Shown here: in pieces, positions 41,825 through 49,372 of the stretch
Layout: each line of letters begins with the position of its first letter
How positions within the stretch are numbered: the first letter of the stretch is position 1
Source: Butyrivibrio sp.
Lineage (GTDB): Bacteria; Bacillota; Clostridia; Lachnospirales; Lachnospiraceae
Direction of reading: 5' to 3'
Assembly: GCF_017635265.1 (NCBI RefSeq)
Contig: NZ_JAGBLU010000001.1
Location: forward strand, 27,463-91,462
Length of the DNA: 64,000 nt
Translations under genes and position numbers: made by a program
Notes under the pieces: model-generated
Seen by the model: only the letters and a program-made list of their open reading frames with translations
Database searches by the model: none
Told to the model about the DNA's origin: nothing

Positions 41825-43351
41825 ATGTTTTCATTTGACAGAGCACATCCCGAAGATGTAGATGTTACATCTTCATCCATAAAAGAACTTTTGGAATTTC
41901 TTGACCAAAAAGAAATCCCCATGCACTCTCTTTTAATAATGAGAAATGACAAGCTCATATTTGAAAAGTATTATGCGCCATACAAAGCGGATACACTTCA
42001 TCGCATGTTTTCAATCAGTAAGAGTATGACTGCACTTGCCATATTTCTTTTGATCGACAAAGGACTGATTGGTTTAGACAACTCAATAACTGACTATTTC
42101 CCTGAATATACAGATAAAAATACTCATCAATGGATAAAAGACACAACCATAAGAAATATGCTTGAAATGAGAACCTGTCATGCTTCAACTACTTATAAGG
42201 TAGATATGAAATCAGACTGGGTAAAGAGCTTTTTCACAGTAGAGCCGACTCACAAGCCCGGTACTGTTTTCCATTACGACACGTCAGCAGCCCATGTCCT
42301 GTGCGCTCTGGTTGAAAAAATAACGCAGATGCCAATGCTGGATTATTTAAAAGAAAACGTATTTGACTACATGGATTTTAGCAGCGATTCGTACATGGTA
42401 AAAGATCCCTTTGGAGTATCAATGGGCGGAAGCGGCCTTATGGCAACTCCTATGGATTTTTTGAAAATCCTTTACCTTGTTGAAAGAAAAGGTACTGTCA
42501 TCTGCAATGATGGGCAAAAAAGGAATCTTTTGCCTTCTAACCTTATAGAACTCGCAACATCAAACCTAAACGACACTGTCATGACTGCTCCAATTCCCGG
42601 TGAAGCTCAGGGCTATGGAATGCAAATTTGGCAAAACGAAAAAGGCGGATACCTACTGTATGGTATGGGTGGTCAGCTGGGAATTAGTATTCCCGACAAA
42701 AATCTTCTGATAATCACTACCGCTGATACGCAGGGAATCCAAGGTGGCAATCAGATTATTTACGATGGCATATATCAGTTTCTTTTACCTGGAGTTGAAT
42801 GCGAAAGATCAAAAACCGATAACGATACTCTTAAAGATTATCAAAACCTTTTGGATTACGCAGATAAACTTTCAATTGCACCGCCGCGACTACCTGTCGG
42901 AAGAAAAATCGGCAATCCTTCAATAAGTAGTGAATTGCTGCTCAATCACTTTTTTAATATAAATACTGGTGAAGATAAAAAATATATTCTATCCCAAAAT
43001 AAGCAGGGATTTGAAAATCTTTCCATCAATCTTTCAAGGGATGGCAAATCTTATTTACTATTTACGAGAAGGCCAAATAATGGCAGCGATATTGAGAGCA
43101 TCAAACTGGATTTTGGCCTTGAACATATGGAAGAAGGAATGTTCCCAATTTACAACAATCCATATGTCTCAGGCGGTATTTTCCTTCGTGAAAACGTGCT
43201 GTATATCCGTTTCCATCTGATCGGCGAAAGCGTTGGTTCAATTCGTATGGAGCTATATTTTGGCGATAAAGACATAACAGTATTCATGCGAAAAATTGAA
43301 GAAACATACTTCAAAGAATTTGACGGACATCTATACGGAACTTTAGTATAA
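41825..43351 (+). CDS. Beta-lactamase-like serine hydrolase (class C / PBP4* type)
   Basis: A 508-residue cytoplasmic-looking protein (no signal peptide). The active-site motifs are FSISKSMTALAIFLL (S-x-x-K, Ser63/Lys66), YDTSAAHVLC (Y-x-S type) and a late GMGGQLGISIP (H/K-x-G equivalent). The first 340 residues form the hydrolase domain and about 160 more residues form a beta-rich C-terminal domain. Members are esterases or D-aminopeptidases; substrate unknown. It starts at ATG behind AGGAG. It is one of few plus-strand genes, next to repeat-rich DNA, so it may be acquired. Confidence 0.88.
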   Translation: MFSFDRAHPEDVDVTSSSIKELLEFLDQKEIPMHSLLIMRNDKLIFEKYYAPYKADTLHRMFSISKSMTALAIFLLIDKGLIGLDNSITDYFPEYTDKNTHQWIKDTTIRNMLEMRTCHASTTYKVDMKSDWVKSFFTVEPTHKPGTVFHYDTSAAHVLCALVEKITQMPMLDYLKENVFDYMDFSSDSYMVKDPFGVSMGGSGLMATPMDFLKILYLVERKGTVICNDGQKRNLLPSNLIELATSNLNDTVMTAPIPGEAQGYGMQIWQNEKGGYLLYGMGGQLGISIPDKNLLIITTADTQGIQGGNQIIYDGIYQFLLPGVECERSKTDNDTLKDYQNLLDYADKLSIAPPRLPVGRKIGNPSISSELLLNHFFNINTGEDKKYILSQNKQGFENLSINLSRDGKSYLLFTRRPNNGSDIESIKLDFGLEHMEEGMFPIYNNPYVSGGIFLRENVLYIRFHLIGESVGSIRMELYFGDKDITVFMRKIEETYFKEFDGHLYGTLV

Positions 43352-43378
43352 AAAGCTCATAGAAATGCTTGTAACATT

Positions 43379-43435
43379 CAAGAATGCATACATCCCGTCG
43401 TATACGCGGATTTCTGAAATTAAGTTCAGGAAGTC
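43379..43435 (-). repeat. Dispersed repeat R, short copy
   Basis: Read on the minus strand it starts GACTTCCTGAACTTAATTTC, continues AGAAATCCGCGTATAC and ends TGCATTCTTG. The first 37 bases match the copy at 63879 in about 34 positions, and the last 11 bases match its end. The middle is much shorter than in the other copy. Confidence 0.75.
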
Positions 43436-43491
43436 TTTCATTTCTTTACGAAGTTAATTATTTTTTTAAGTTATTTTAAGTTTTGTTTATT

Positions 43492-43523
43492 ATCCTTTCC
43501 TTGTATCGTAGCAAGGAAAGGAT
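43492..43523 (+). promoter_or_regulatory. Hairpin enclosing the ribosome site of the 88-aa gene
   Basis: ATCCTTTCCTTG and CAAGGAAAGGAT form a perfect 12-bp stem with an 8-base loop. The right arm contains the only Shine-Dalgarno-like stretch (AAGGAAAGGA), five bases before the ATG at 43529. Folded RNA would hide the site, so a translational switch or RNA thermometer is possible. It has no T tract, so it is not a normal terminator. Confidence 0.65.
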
Positions 43524-43528
43524 TATTT

Positions 43529-43795
43529 ATGACTTCAGGAATTCAAGGATTAAGTACATATCAGATGCAGCTTCAGTCAATAAGCACAAAGGTAAACGCT
43601 CTTACAAAGAGCAATACTACATCTTCTCAAGCAGCAGCTGCAGCTTTAAGGCAACAGATATCAACACTTTACAGCAAGATAAACACTATTCAGTCATCAA
43701 ACACAGCATATATGTTTAAGCAATCTGCATACTACTATGATAAAACCGCACACCTTCAGATTCAGGAAGCACCATCTTTTGAAACGTTAGCATAA
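43529..43795 (+). CDS. Small helical protein of unknown function (88 aa)
   Basis: Not assigned to a family. The sequence begins MTSGIQGLSTYQMQLQSIST and is mainly helical, with an Ala-rich coiled-coil-like heptad stretch (SSQAAAAALRQQISTLYSKI) that resembles FlxA-like or other short filament-type proteins. No membrane helix or signal. It has a strong terminator downstream and a hairpin over its ribosome site, which together support that it is a real, regulated gene. Confidence 0.65.
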   Translation: MTSGIQGLSTYQMQLQSISTKVNALTKSNTTSSQAAAAALRQQISTLYSKINTIQSSNTAYMFKQSAYYYDKTAHLQIQEAPSFETLA

Positions 43796-43809
43796 AATAA
43801 TAAAACACA

Positions 43810-43875
43810 AAAAGCATTCCGGAAATGATATGTACCCAAAATTCAGGACACATATAAAAAAACGGAATGCTTTTT
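43810..43875. terminator. Bidirectional terminator between the 88-aa gene and rlmD
   Basis: AAAAGCATTCCG at 43810 pairs perfectly with CGGAATGCTTTT at 43864, with an inner ATATGT/ACATAT pairing. Flanking A and T runs serve both strands: the plus-strand small gene and the minus-strand rlmD. Confidence 0.8.
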
Positions 43876-43877
43876 TA

Positions 43878-45242
43878 TTATATTTGATTAGTCAACAAAA
43901 CCACTGTCTCTATCGACCTTGTAAAAGGGAACATATCCACCGGAATGGCTTTTTCAGCCTTAAATCCATTCTTTTTCAAAACACCAAGATCTCTGGCAAG
44001 GGAGTCAGGGCTGCAGGAGATATATACCACCTTTTTAGGCGACAGGATTTTAAGTGATTCAATGAATTCCGGTGTAGAGCCTGATCTTGGCGGATCCATG
44101 AACACTACATCAACCTTATCTCCTGATGCTGCCATTTGCTGCATAAATATCGTGGCATCATTGTTATAAAATGTTATATTATCAACATTATTTATTTTGG
44201 CATTGAGGTTAGCATCCTTAACAGCATCTTTATTAAGTTCAACTCCTATTACCTCTTTTACGTGAGAACTTGCGATTATTCCAATGGTTCCTACGCCGCA
44301 ATAGCAGTCAAGTGCCACCTCATCACCTTTAAGTTCAGCCATTTCAATCGCTGTTTTATACAAAACTTCCTGCTGAACGGGATTCACCTGGTAAAAAGAC
44401 TTGGGACTTATCTTGAACTTCATTCCACAACAGATATCATAGATAAATCCCGGCCCATACATAGGCTTTTCCTTGTCACCAAGGATCATGCTGGTCTGCT
44501 TATCATTTACATTAAGAACAATTGTTGTAATCTCAGGATGAGCCTTTCTAAGAGCTTTTACAAAGTTATTCTTTGAAGGAAAAATAGGAGAAACCGTAAC
44601 CAGAACTACCATAATCTCTCCGGTGTTCTTCCCAATTCTGATAAGCACATGGCGAAGAAGTCCAAAACCATTATCCTCATCATATGTCTTGATCTTAAAG
44701 GATTTAAGCATTCCGCGAATAGTCGCTATAATAGCATCTGCTTTCTGATCTTCCAAAAGACATGAATCAATAGGCACTACCTCGTGAGTTCCCTCTCTAT
44801 ATATGCCAGAGAGCGGATTACCCTTTTTATCATGAGTGAAAACAGCATGAACCTTGCATCTGTAATGCTCAGGCTCTTCCATTCCAACAAAAGAAGCCAC
44901 TTTAGTATATGGCTCAAGAAGTTCCTTTACATGAGCATGCTTCTGCCTCAGCTGCTTATCATACGGAGTGTCAATCATCTGGCATGCACCGCACTTCTTA
45001 AAATACGGGCAACGACTTACAGAATGAGCTTCATTATTTCGCCCGGTATCCGTTTTTCCTGATCTTACTGCCTTGGTCGTTCTGCCATTTGCCGATACAT
45101 TTTTTCTTTCCGGACTGCTTCTTTTAACCGATGATTTTTCTCTTATCTCATTATCCCTCTTGAAGGCCGGTTTCTTTCTATTTCCACCCTCTTTTCCCGA
45201 TAATGATTTTTTATTATTTCCGCAAAATTTCTTCTCAGCCAT
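43878..45242 (-). CDS. rlmD: 23S rRNA (uracil-C5)-methyltransferase, RlmD/RumA family
   Basis: SAM-dependent methylation of a uracil in 23S rRNA. It has a basic Lys/Arg-rich N-terminal tail (about 60 residues), an iron-sulfur Cys motif (CPYFKKCGACQM), a TRAM-less core, the SAM motif LDCYCGVGTIGI, DPPRSGSTPEF, and the catalytic Cys in VVYISCSPDSLARDL. ATG at 45242 (MAEKKFCGN) is preceded by AGGAG; the open frame begins 18 codons earlier inside the upstream terminator and was rejected. The exact target (U747 or U1939 type) is not certain. Confidence 0.92.
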   Translation of the reverse strand: MAEKKFCGNNKKSLSGKEGGNRKKPAFKRDNEIREKSSVKRSSPERKNVSANGRTTKAVRSGKTDTGRNNEAHSVSRCPYFKKCGACQMIDTPYDKQLRQKHAHVKELLEPYTKVASFVGMEEPEHYRCKVHAVFTHDKKGNPLSGIYREGTHEVVPIDSCLLEDQKADAIIATIRGMLKSFKIKTYDEDNGFGLLRHVLIRIGKNTGEIMVVLVTVSPIFPSKNNFVKALRKAHPEITTIVLNVNDKQTSMILGDKEKPMYGPGFIYDICCGMKFKISPKSFYQVNPVQQEVLYKTAIEMAELKGDEVALDCYCGVGTIGIIASSHVKEVIGVELNKDAVKDANLNAKINNVDNITFYNNDATIFMQQMAASGDKVDVVFMDPPRSGSTPEFIESLKILSPKKVVYISCSPDSLARDLGVLKKNGFKAEKAIPVDMFPFTRSIETVVLLTNQI

Positions 45243-45264
45243 ATTTTCTCCTACTTTTAAGCAA

Positions 45265-45294
45265 AAGAAAAAGGGATTATTTAATCCCCTTTTC
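45265..45294 (-). terminator. Terminator between the 129-aa gene and rlmD
   Basis: On the minus strand AAAAGGGGATT pairs with AATCCCTTTTT around four bases and runs into TCTTTT. It lies eight bases past the stop codon of the gene at 45302. Confidence 0.82.
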
Positions 45295-45301
45295 AACTAT
45301 C

Positions 45302-45691
45302 TCACTCTTCATAATCATCCTGACTGGTCTCAAACTTCAGTTCAGGCATCTCAAGTCCATCGCTCTCTTTAACAACTGAATCGCTTCTCTTGCGAATGCG
45401 CTCAGTATTTTTCTCCTCACCATAGTCCTTGAACTTAATTCCTTCTATTCCCTGAGCAAGAGCCTTGGCACGAGCTATCTCTCCCCTGTTGATCTTAAAA
45501 GTACATACGATCTTACTACCGCTTCTATCAAACAATCTCTGGAAAAAAGATTTATCCTGCCACTCTATAAAATAAGAAATTCTGTGTGCAAGGAATCTCT
45601 CTTCAAGTTGCTTTTTGCTCTCTACGCTATAAACTCTGCAAAATGGTATCTCATTATTAAAGACCTGATTATTCTGAATAATTGATGACAT
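45302..45691 (-). CDS. Conserved-looking small cytoplasmic protein of unknown function
   Basis: About 129 residues from ATG at 45691 (MSSIIQNNQVFNNEIPFCRV), four bases behind GAGGT. The first 85 residues look like a compact alpha/beta domain (CRVYSVESKKQLEERFLAHR, ISYFIEWQD, KIVCTFKINRGEIARAKAL); the end is charged and acidic (DGLEMPELKFETSQDDYEE). The pattern of a short strand-helix-strand fold hints at a DUF2007-like or signal-transducing domain but I cannot place it. Separate from rlmD by a terminator. Confidence 0.65.
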   Translation of the reverse strand: MSSIIQNNQVFNNEIPFCRVYSVESKKQLEERFLAHRISYFIEWQDKSFFQRLFDRSGSKIVCTFKINRGEIARAKALAQGIEGIKFKDYGEEKNTERIRKRSDSVVKESDGLEMPELKFETSQDDYEE

Positions 45692-45776
45692 AACGACCTC
45701 ACAATACAATTTTTGAACAGAAAATATCTGTTACAATTATAGATTATAGCGTAGTAAACAATTTCTTTCAAATCTA

Positions 45777-46298
45777 TTATGCAGCTAAATCATTCTCTTT
45801 AAAAATAACGCTTTTTCTGGGCTCAAGAGCCAAAAGAAGCATCATTCCCAGAACATAACATGATATTATCTCTCCTGCTCCAACAGTGAGTGTAAAGAAC
45901 AAAAGTGTTCCCGGTGCCTCATAAACATGTATAAGAACCTGAGGAACCACAATCATATTTGCAACAATCGGTGGAATCGGGCAAAGCCACTTGGCAACCG
46001 GATTTTTAACTTTCTTTGCGATAAAATATGTAACAACAGCACCAGCCAAAGTAGCAAGTGAGCCAAATACAGTATCAAGGAACATACATCCGGTAAGCGT
46101 GTTACTGAGAATACATCCAATGAAAAGTCCCGGAATAGCAGCCGGCGTGAAGTAAGGCAGAATGGTAAGTGCCTCCGAAAAGCGCACCTGAACAGCCTGA
46201 TTGGCAAGTCCCAGTGCATTGGCAAGTAATGTCAAAACGACATAGAGAGCCGCAATCACTGCAGCCTGAGTGATAAATAATACCTTTGTGTTACGCAT
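45777..46298 (-). CDS. queT: QueT family queuosine-precursor transporter
   Basis: Substrate-binding S component of an energy-coupling-factor transporter for preQ0/preQ1. A hydrophobic 173-residue protein with about six helices: TQAAVIAALYVVLTLLANAL, VQVRFSEALTILPYFTPAAI (the diagnostic QVRxSEAL motif), PGLFIGCILSNTLTG, and a C-terminal GEIISCYVLGM. The assignment is supported by a probable preQ1 riboswitch directly in front of it. The ECF A and T components are not in this window. Confidence 0.93.
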   Translation of the reverse strand: MRNTKVLFITQAAVIAALYVVLTLLANALGLANQAVQVRFSEALTILPYFTPAAIPGLFIGCILSNTLTGCMFLDTVFGSLATLAGAVVTYFIAKKVKNPVAKWLCPIPPIVANMIVVPQVLIHVYEAPGTLLFFTLTVGAGEIISCYVLGMMLLLALEPRKSVIFKENDLAA

Positions 46299-46306
46299 AT
46301 AAAATT

Positions 46307-46349
46307 CTCCTTTAGTTTTGTTTTATGTCAGGAAGGTCTCGAACTGACA
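46307..46349 (-). ncRNA. Probable preQ1-I riboswitch upstream of queT
   Basis: On the minus strand, TGTCAG and CTGACA form the P1 stem around the 12-base loop TTCGAGACCTTC, followed by TAAAACAAAACTAAAGGAG. The A-rich tail and the ACTAAAGG end resemble preQ1-I tails. The CCTT in the loop can pair with AAGG of the ribosome site, as in the translational pseudoknot. It precedes the queT ATG by nine bases. Confidence 0.75.
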
Positions 46350-46370
46350 TTTTTTAGTGCAACGTATGTT

Positions 46371-46399
46371 ATAATAGCATTAGTTTTTGCTATTGTCCA
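46371..46399 (-). promoter_or_regulatory. Promoter of queT, overlapping the truA promoter region
   Basis: Minus strand TGGACA (46399-46394), 17 bases, TATTAT (46376-46371), placing the start just upstream of the riboswitch stem. On the plus strand TATAAT at 46370-46375 could be the -10 box of truA, so the divergent promoters overlap. Confidence 0.6.
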
Positions 46400-46422
46400 C
46401 CACTATTTTACGAGGTTTTTTT

Positions 46423-47172
46423 ATGAAAAGAAACTACAAATTTATCATAAGTTATGATGGAACAAGATTCTATGGATGGGAAAGGCAGCCAAATAAAGAA
46501 ATGACCATTCAGGGCAAGATAGAATCTGTACTAACAAGAATGACGAATTCAGAAAATGAACCGGTAAATCTGATAGGCGCCGGTCGAACAGATGCTGGAG
46601 TCCATGCCAGAGCAACCTGTGCCAATGCTTTTCTTGACACCGATCTTACCGAAGAAGAAATCAAAAACTATATGAACAAATATCTTCCTGAAGATATAAG
46701 CGTAAACGAAGTAAAGGCCTGTTCAGACAGATTTCATGCCAGATATAATGCTCTCGGAAAAACTTACAGATACACATGCTGGTGCGGTAATTCAAAGCCC
46801 GTTTTTGACAGAAAGTATGTAACTATCCTTGATAGCAAACCGGATGTTGAAAAAATGAGAAAAGCCGCTGAATTTCTTGTGGGCACCCATGATTTTAAAA
46901 GTTTTTGCGGTAACAGTAAAATGAAAAAATCTACAGTCAGATGTGTAGATACCATAAACATCGAAGAAAGCGGCAATTACATCCGTATTTATTTCCATGG
47001 CAATGGTTTTCTTCAGAACATGGTACGGATTCTTACAGGGACTCTTTTAGAGGTCGGATACGGCAGTATCCCCGTTGATTCCGTAAAAGAAATTCTTAGT
47101 GCCTGTGACCGCCAAAAAGCCGGTCCCACAGCTCCGCCTCAAGGTCTTTGCATGATGAAGGTAGACTACTGA
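46423..47172 (+). CDS. truA: tRNA pseudouridine(38-40) synthase TruA
   Basis: Modifies U38-U40 in the tRNA anticodon stem. Motifs: FIISYDGTRFYGWERQPN, IGAGRTDAGVHARATCAN (the catalytic Asp in GRTDAGVHA), DRFHARYNALGKTYRY and FHGNGFLQNMVRILTGTLLEVG. ATG at 46423 sits eight bases behind GAGG; the frame opens 12 codons earlier inside the promoter. About 249 residues, normal length. It is transcribed divergently from queT and ends at a strong terminator. Confidence 0.96.
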   Translation: MKRNYKFIISYDGTRFYGWERQPNKEMTIQGKIESVLTRMTNSENEPVNLIGAGRTDAGVHARATCANAFLDTDLTEEEIKNYMNKYLPEDISVNEVKACSDRFHARYNALGKTYRYTCWCGNSKPVFDRKYVTILDSKPDVEKMRKAAEFLVGTHDFKSFCGNSKMKKSTVRCVDTINIEESGNYIRIYFHGNGFLQNMVRILTGTLLEVGYGSIPVDSVKEILSACDRQKAGPTAPPQGLCMMKVDY

Positions 47173-47209
47173 AAAAGCTCACGCGGCTTGTGCCTTGCGT
47201 GAGCTTTTT
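47172..47209. terminator. Bidirectional terminator between truA and the GH2 gene
   Basis: AAAAAGCTCACGC pairs perfectly with GCGTGAGCTTTTT across a 12-base loop. It starts at the truA stop codon and lies directly after the GH2 stop on the other strand, so it serves both. Confidence 0.9.
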
Positions 47210-47212
47210 AAT

Positions 47213-49357
47213 TCAAATATTTATTTTGGCAAGAACACTCGACTTTTCTTCCATAACCTCTCTGACAGCAACATTTATTTTGCCTGTAGCAAGTCTCTTA
47301 ATATAGATTACAAGTTCTCCGCCAAGTGTCTTTCTGTAATTGGCTGTGTACGGTGTAAGATCTGATAAATCACCATTATCAATTCCTGCAAGTTCTCCGG
47401 CTCCCGTTACCTGAACAAGAATATCCTTTTCAGGAAGATTCTCAGGAACCTTTACAAGAACCTGATAAATGTATCCTATCTCTTTGTGATTTTCTATGAA
47501 TTCCGACTTTAGATTCATATCACAACATAGTTCAGGTTTCCAAAGTTCTACAGTAACTTCATCGGATTGCTTTTTGGTAAGTCCTACGCCACCCCAAAGT
47601 TTGCTTCTCTCATAAAACTCTTCTTTGGCAAAACCGGCAGTCGTAATAAATCCGGCAGATGATCCTCTTACAGGCCATCCCAAAGCCTCTCCCAGATAAT
47701 CAATTCCCGTCCATAAGAACTGTCCACACACATAATCATTGTCCTTGACAACTTTCCATGCTTCAGGACTATGTCCGTTTTCACTTCCCAAAAATGTCTT
47801 TTTTGGGAAACGTTTATGATCCTGCTCATATAAATGCTCTTTATAGTTATAACCAACTACATCAAGTTCATCAATAAAGCCTATCCTTGTGGAAAGCTCA
47901 GGAAATGCTGCCGCAACGGTTACAGGTCTTGTTGAATCCTCATCCTTAACTATTGAAACAAGCTCTTTGGCAATAACTGAAAGGCGCTCCATGTTTGGCT
48001 TATTTACATCATACTGCCTCTCGGCTGCAGGCTTATTGTTGTCATTGTTTCCGGTCATTTCAGAAAACATAGGGTGACAATACGGATCATTGGGATAATC
48101 TATCTCATTACCTATGCTGTACAGAATCACTGATGGGTGATTTCTATCTCTTCTTATCATGGTTCTGAGATCAATTTCATGCCACATAGGGAAGTCTTCA
48201 TAGTAGCCCTGATGCTTTGGCGGATAAACGTTATGCCCCGTTGACCACTTATTCTTGGGGTTCTCCCATTCATCAAAAGCCTCATCCATCATCATAAAAC
48301 CAATTTCATCACATAAATCATAAAGTTCCGGCATATGAGGATTATGGCTGCATCTTATGGCATTACAACCTGATTTTTTCAAAAGTTCAAGTCGTCTTCT
48401 CCACACTTCTTTTTTCATGGCAGCGCCCAAACATCCGCCATCATGATGAACACAGACACCTTTAAACTTCATGCTCTTTCCATTTAATGAAAATCCCTTA
48501 TTAGGGTCAAAAGAAAAGGTTCTTATGCCTACTTTTCTGGTATCAACAAGATAGCTCTTTCCGTCCACTGACAATCTGGTTTCCAGGGTATAAAGATATG
48601 GTGAATCCGGAGCCCAGAGCTTTGGGCTTTTAAAAGACCCCGATAAACCTATTATTTCTGTTTTTCCCTCTGATGCAGACAACTCTCCCTGCATCACAAG
48701 GGCTATTTTCCCATCGTTGTCAAGGAGCGTACTCTGAGAAATGACCTTGGTCTTCTTTTTTTTGCCAATCCCCGACACACCACAATATATCTCATTTCTG
48801 ACAGAAACTTTGGCAATTGTTTTCTTGCCGTCTTTTTCAACACTGTCACACTTAAAGAAAATTCCGCCAACTACAGGAGCTACCTGCTCTGAAATCATAA
48901 GAGTAACCTTACGTGTTATACCGCTTCCCGTAAACCATCTGGAATCAGCTATATCTGTGTGAACAACTTTTACACTTACCTGTGTAAGTTCTTCACCAAA
49001 GCTGGCCTGTCCTGAAATGTCATAAGCTATCTCAGAATAGCCATAAGGTCTTTTACCCATAAAATAGCTGTTGACCCATACATAGCTGTTTTTATATATA
49101 CCATCAAATATAAGGGTTATCTTTTTCCCTCTGTATTCCTCCGGAATACGGATACTTATCCTGTACCATGCTATTCCTCCACGAAGATAGCCTGTGCCGC
49201 TTGAATAATCCTTGGAAAAAGGTGAAGTTACAGAAAAGTCGTGGGGAACCGTTACATCCTCCCAGCTGCTGTCATCATAGCCTTTATACCAGGCATCTTC
49301 GCACTCTCCGTAGTGAAATTTCCAATTATTAGTTAGTGTTATTCTTTTTGTATCCAT
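47213..49357 (-). CDS. Glycoside hydrolase family 2 (beta-galactosidase-like)
   Basis: A 714-residue GH2 enzyme. It has a sugar-binding jelly roll (NWKFHYGECEDAWYKGYDDS, WVNSYFMGKRPYGYSE), an Ig-like domain, the TIM barrel with CNAIRCSHNPHMPELYDLCD and MMMDEAFDEW, acid/base Glu418 in SIGNEIDYPND and nucleophile Glu526 in FLGSENGHS. No signal peptide: probably cytoplasmic. It follows GH35 by 15 bases. The neighbouring GH35 and ABC importer suggest beta-galactosides, but a beta-glucuronidase or mannosidase cannot be fully ruled out. Confidence 0.9.
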   Translation of the reverse strand: MDTKRITLTNNWKFHYGECEDAWYKGYDDSSWEDVTVPHDFSVTSPFSKDYSSGTGYLRGGIAWYRISIRIPEEYRGKKITLIFDGIYKNSYVWVNSYFMGKRPYGYSEIAYDISGQASFGEELTQVSVKVVHTDIADSRWFTGSGITRKVTLMISEQVAPVVGGIFFKCDSVEKDGKKTIAKVSVRNEIYCGVSGIGKKKKTKVISQSTLLDNDGKIALVMQGELSASEGKTEIIGLSGSFKSPKLWAPDSPYLYTLETRLSVDGKSYLVDTRKVGIRTFSFDPNKGFSLNGKSMKFKGVCVHHDGGCLGAAMKKEVWRRRLELLKKSGCNAIRCSHNPHMPELYDLCDEIGFMMMDEAFDEWENPKNKWSTGHNVYPPKHQGYYEDFPMWHEIDLRTMIRRDRNHPSVILYSIGNEIDYPNDPYCHPMFSEMTGNNDNNKPAAERQYDVNKPNMERLSVIAKELVSIVKDEDSTRPVTVAAAFPELSTRIGFIDELDVVGYNYKEHLYEQDHKRFPKKTFLGSENGHSPEAWKVVKDNDYVCGQFLWTGIDYLGEALGWPVRGSSAGFITTAGFAKEEFYERSKLWGGVGLTKKQSDEVTVELWKPELCCDMNLKSEFIENHKEIGYIYQVLVKVPENLPEKDILVQVTGAGELAGIDNGDLSDLTPYTANYRKTLGGELVIYIKRLATGKINVAVREVMEEKSSVLAKINI

Positions 49358-49372
49358 ATGTCCTCTCTGGGA

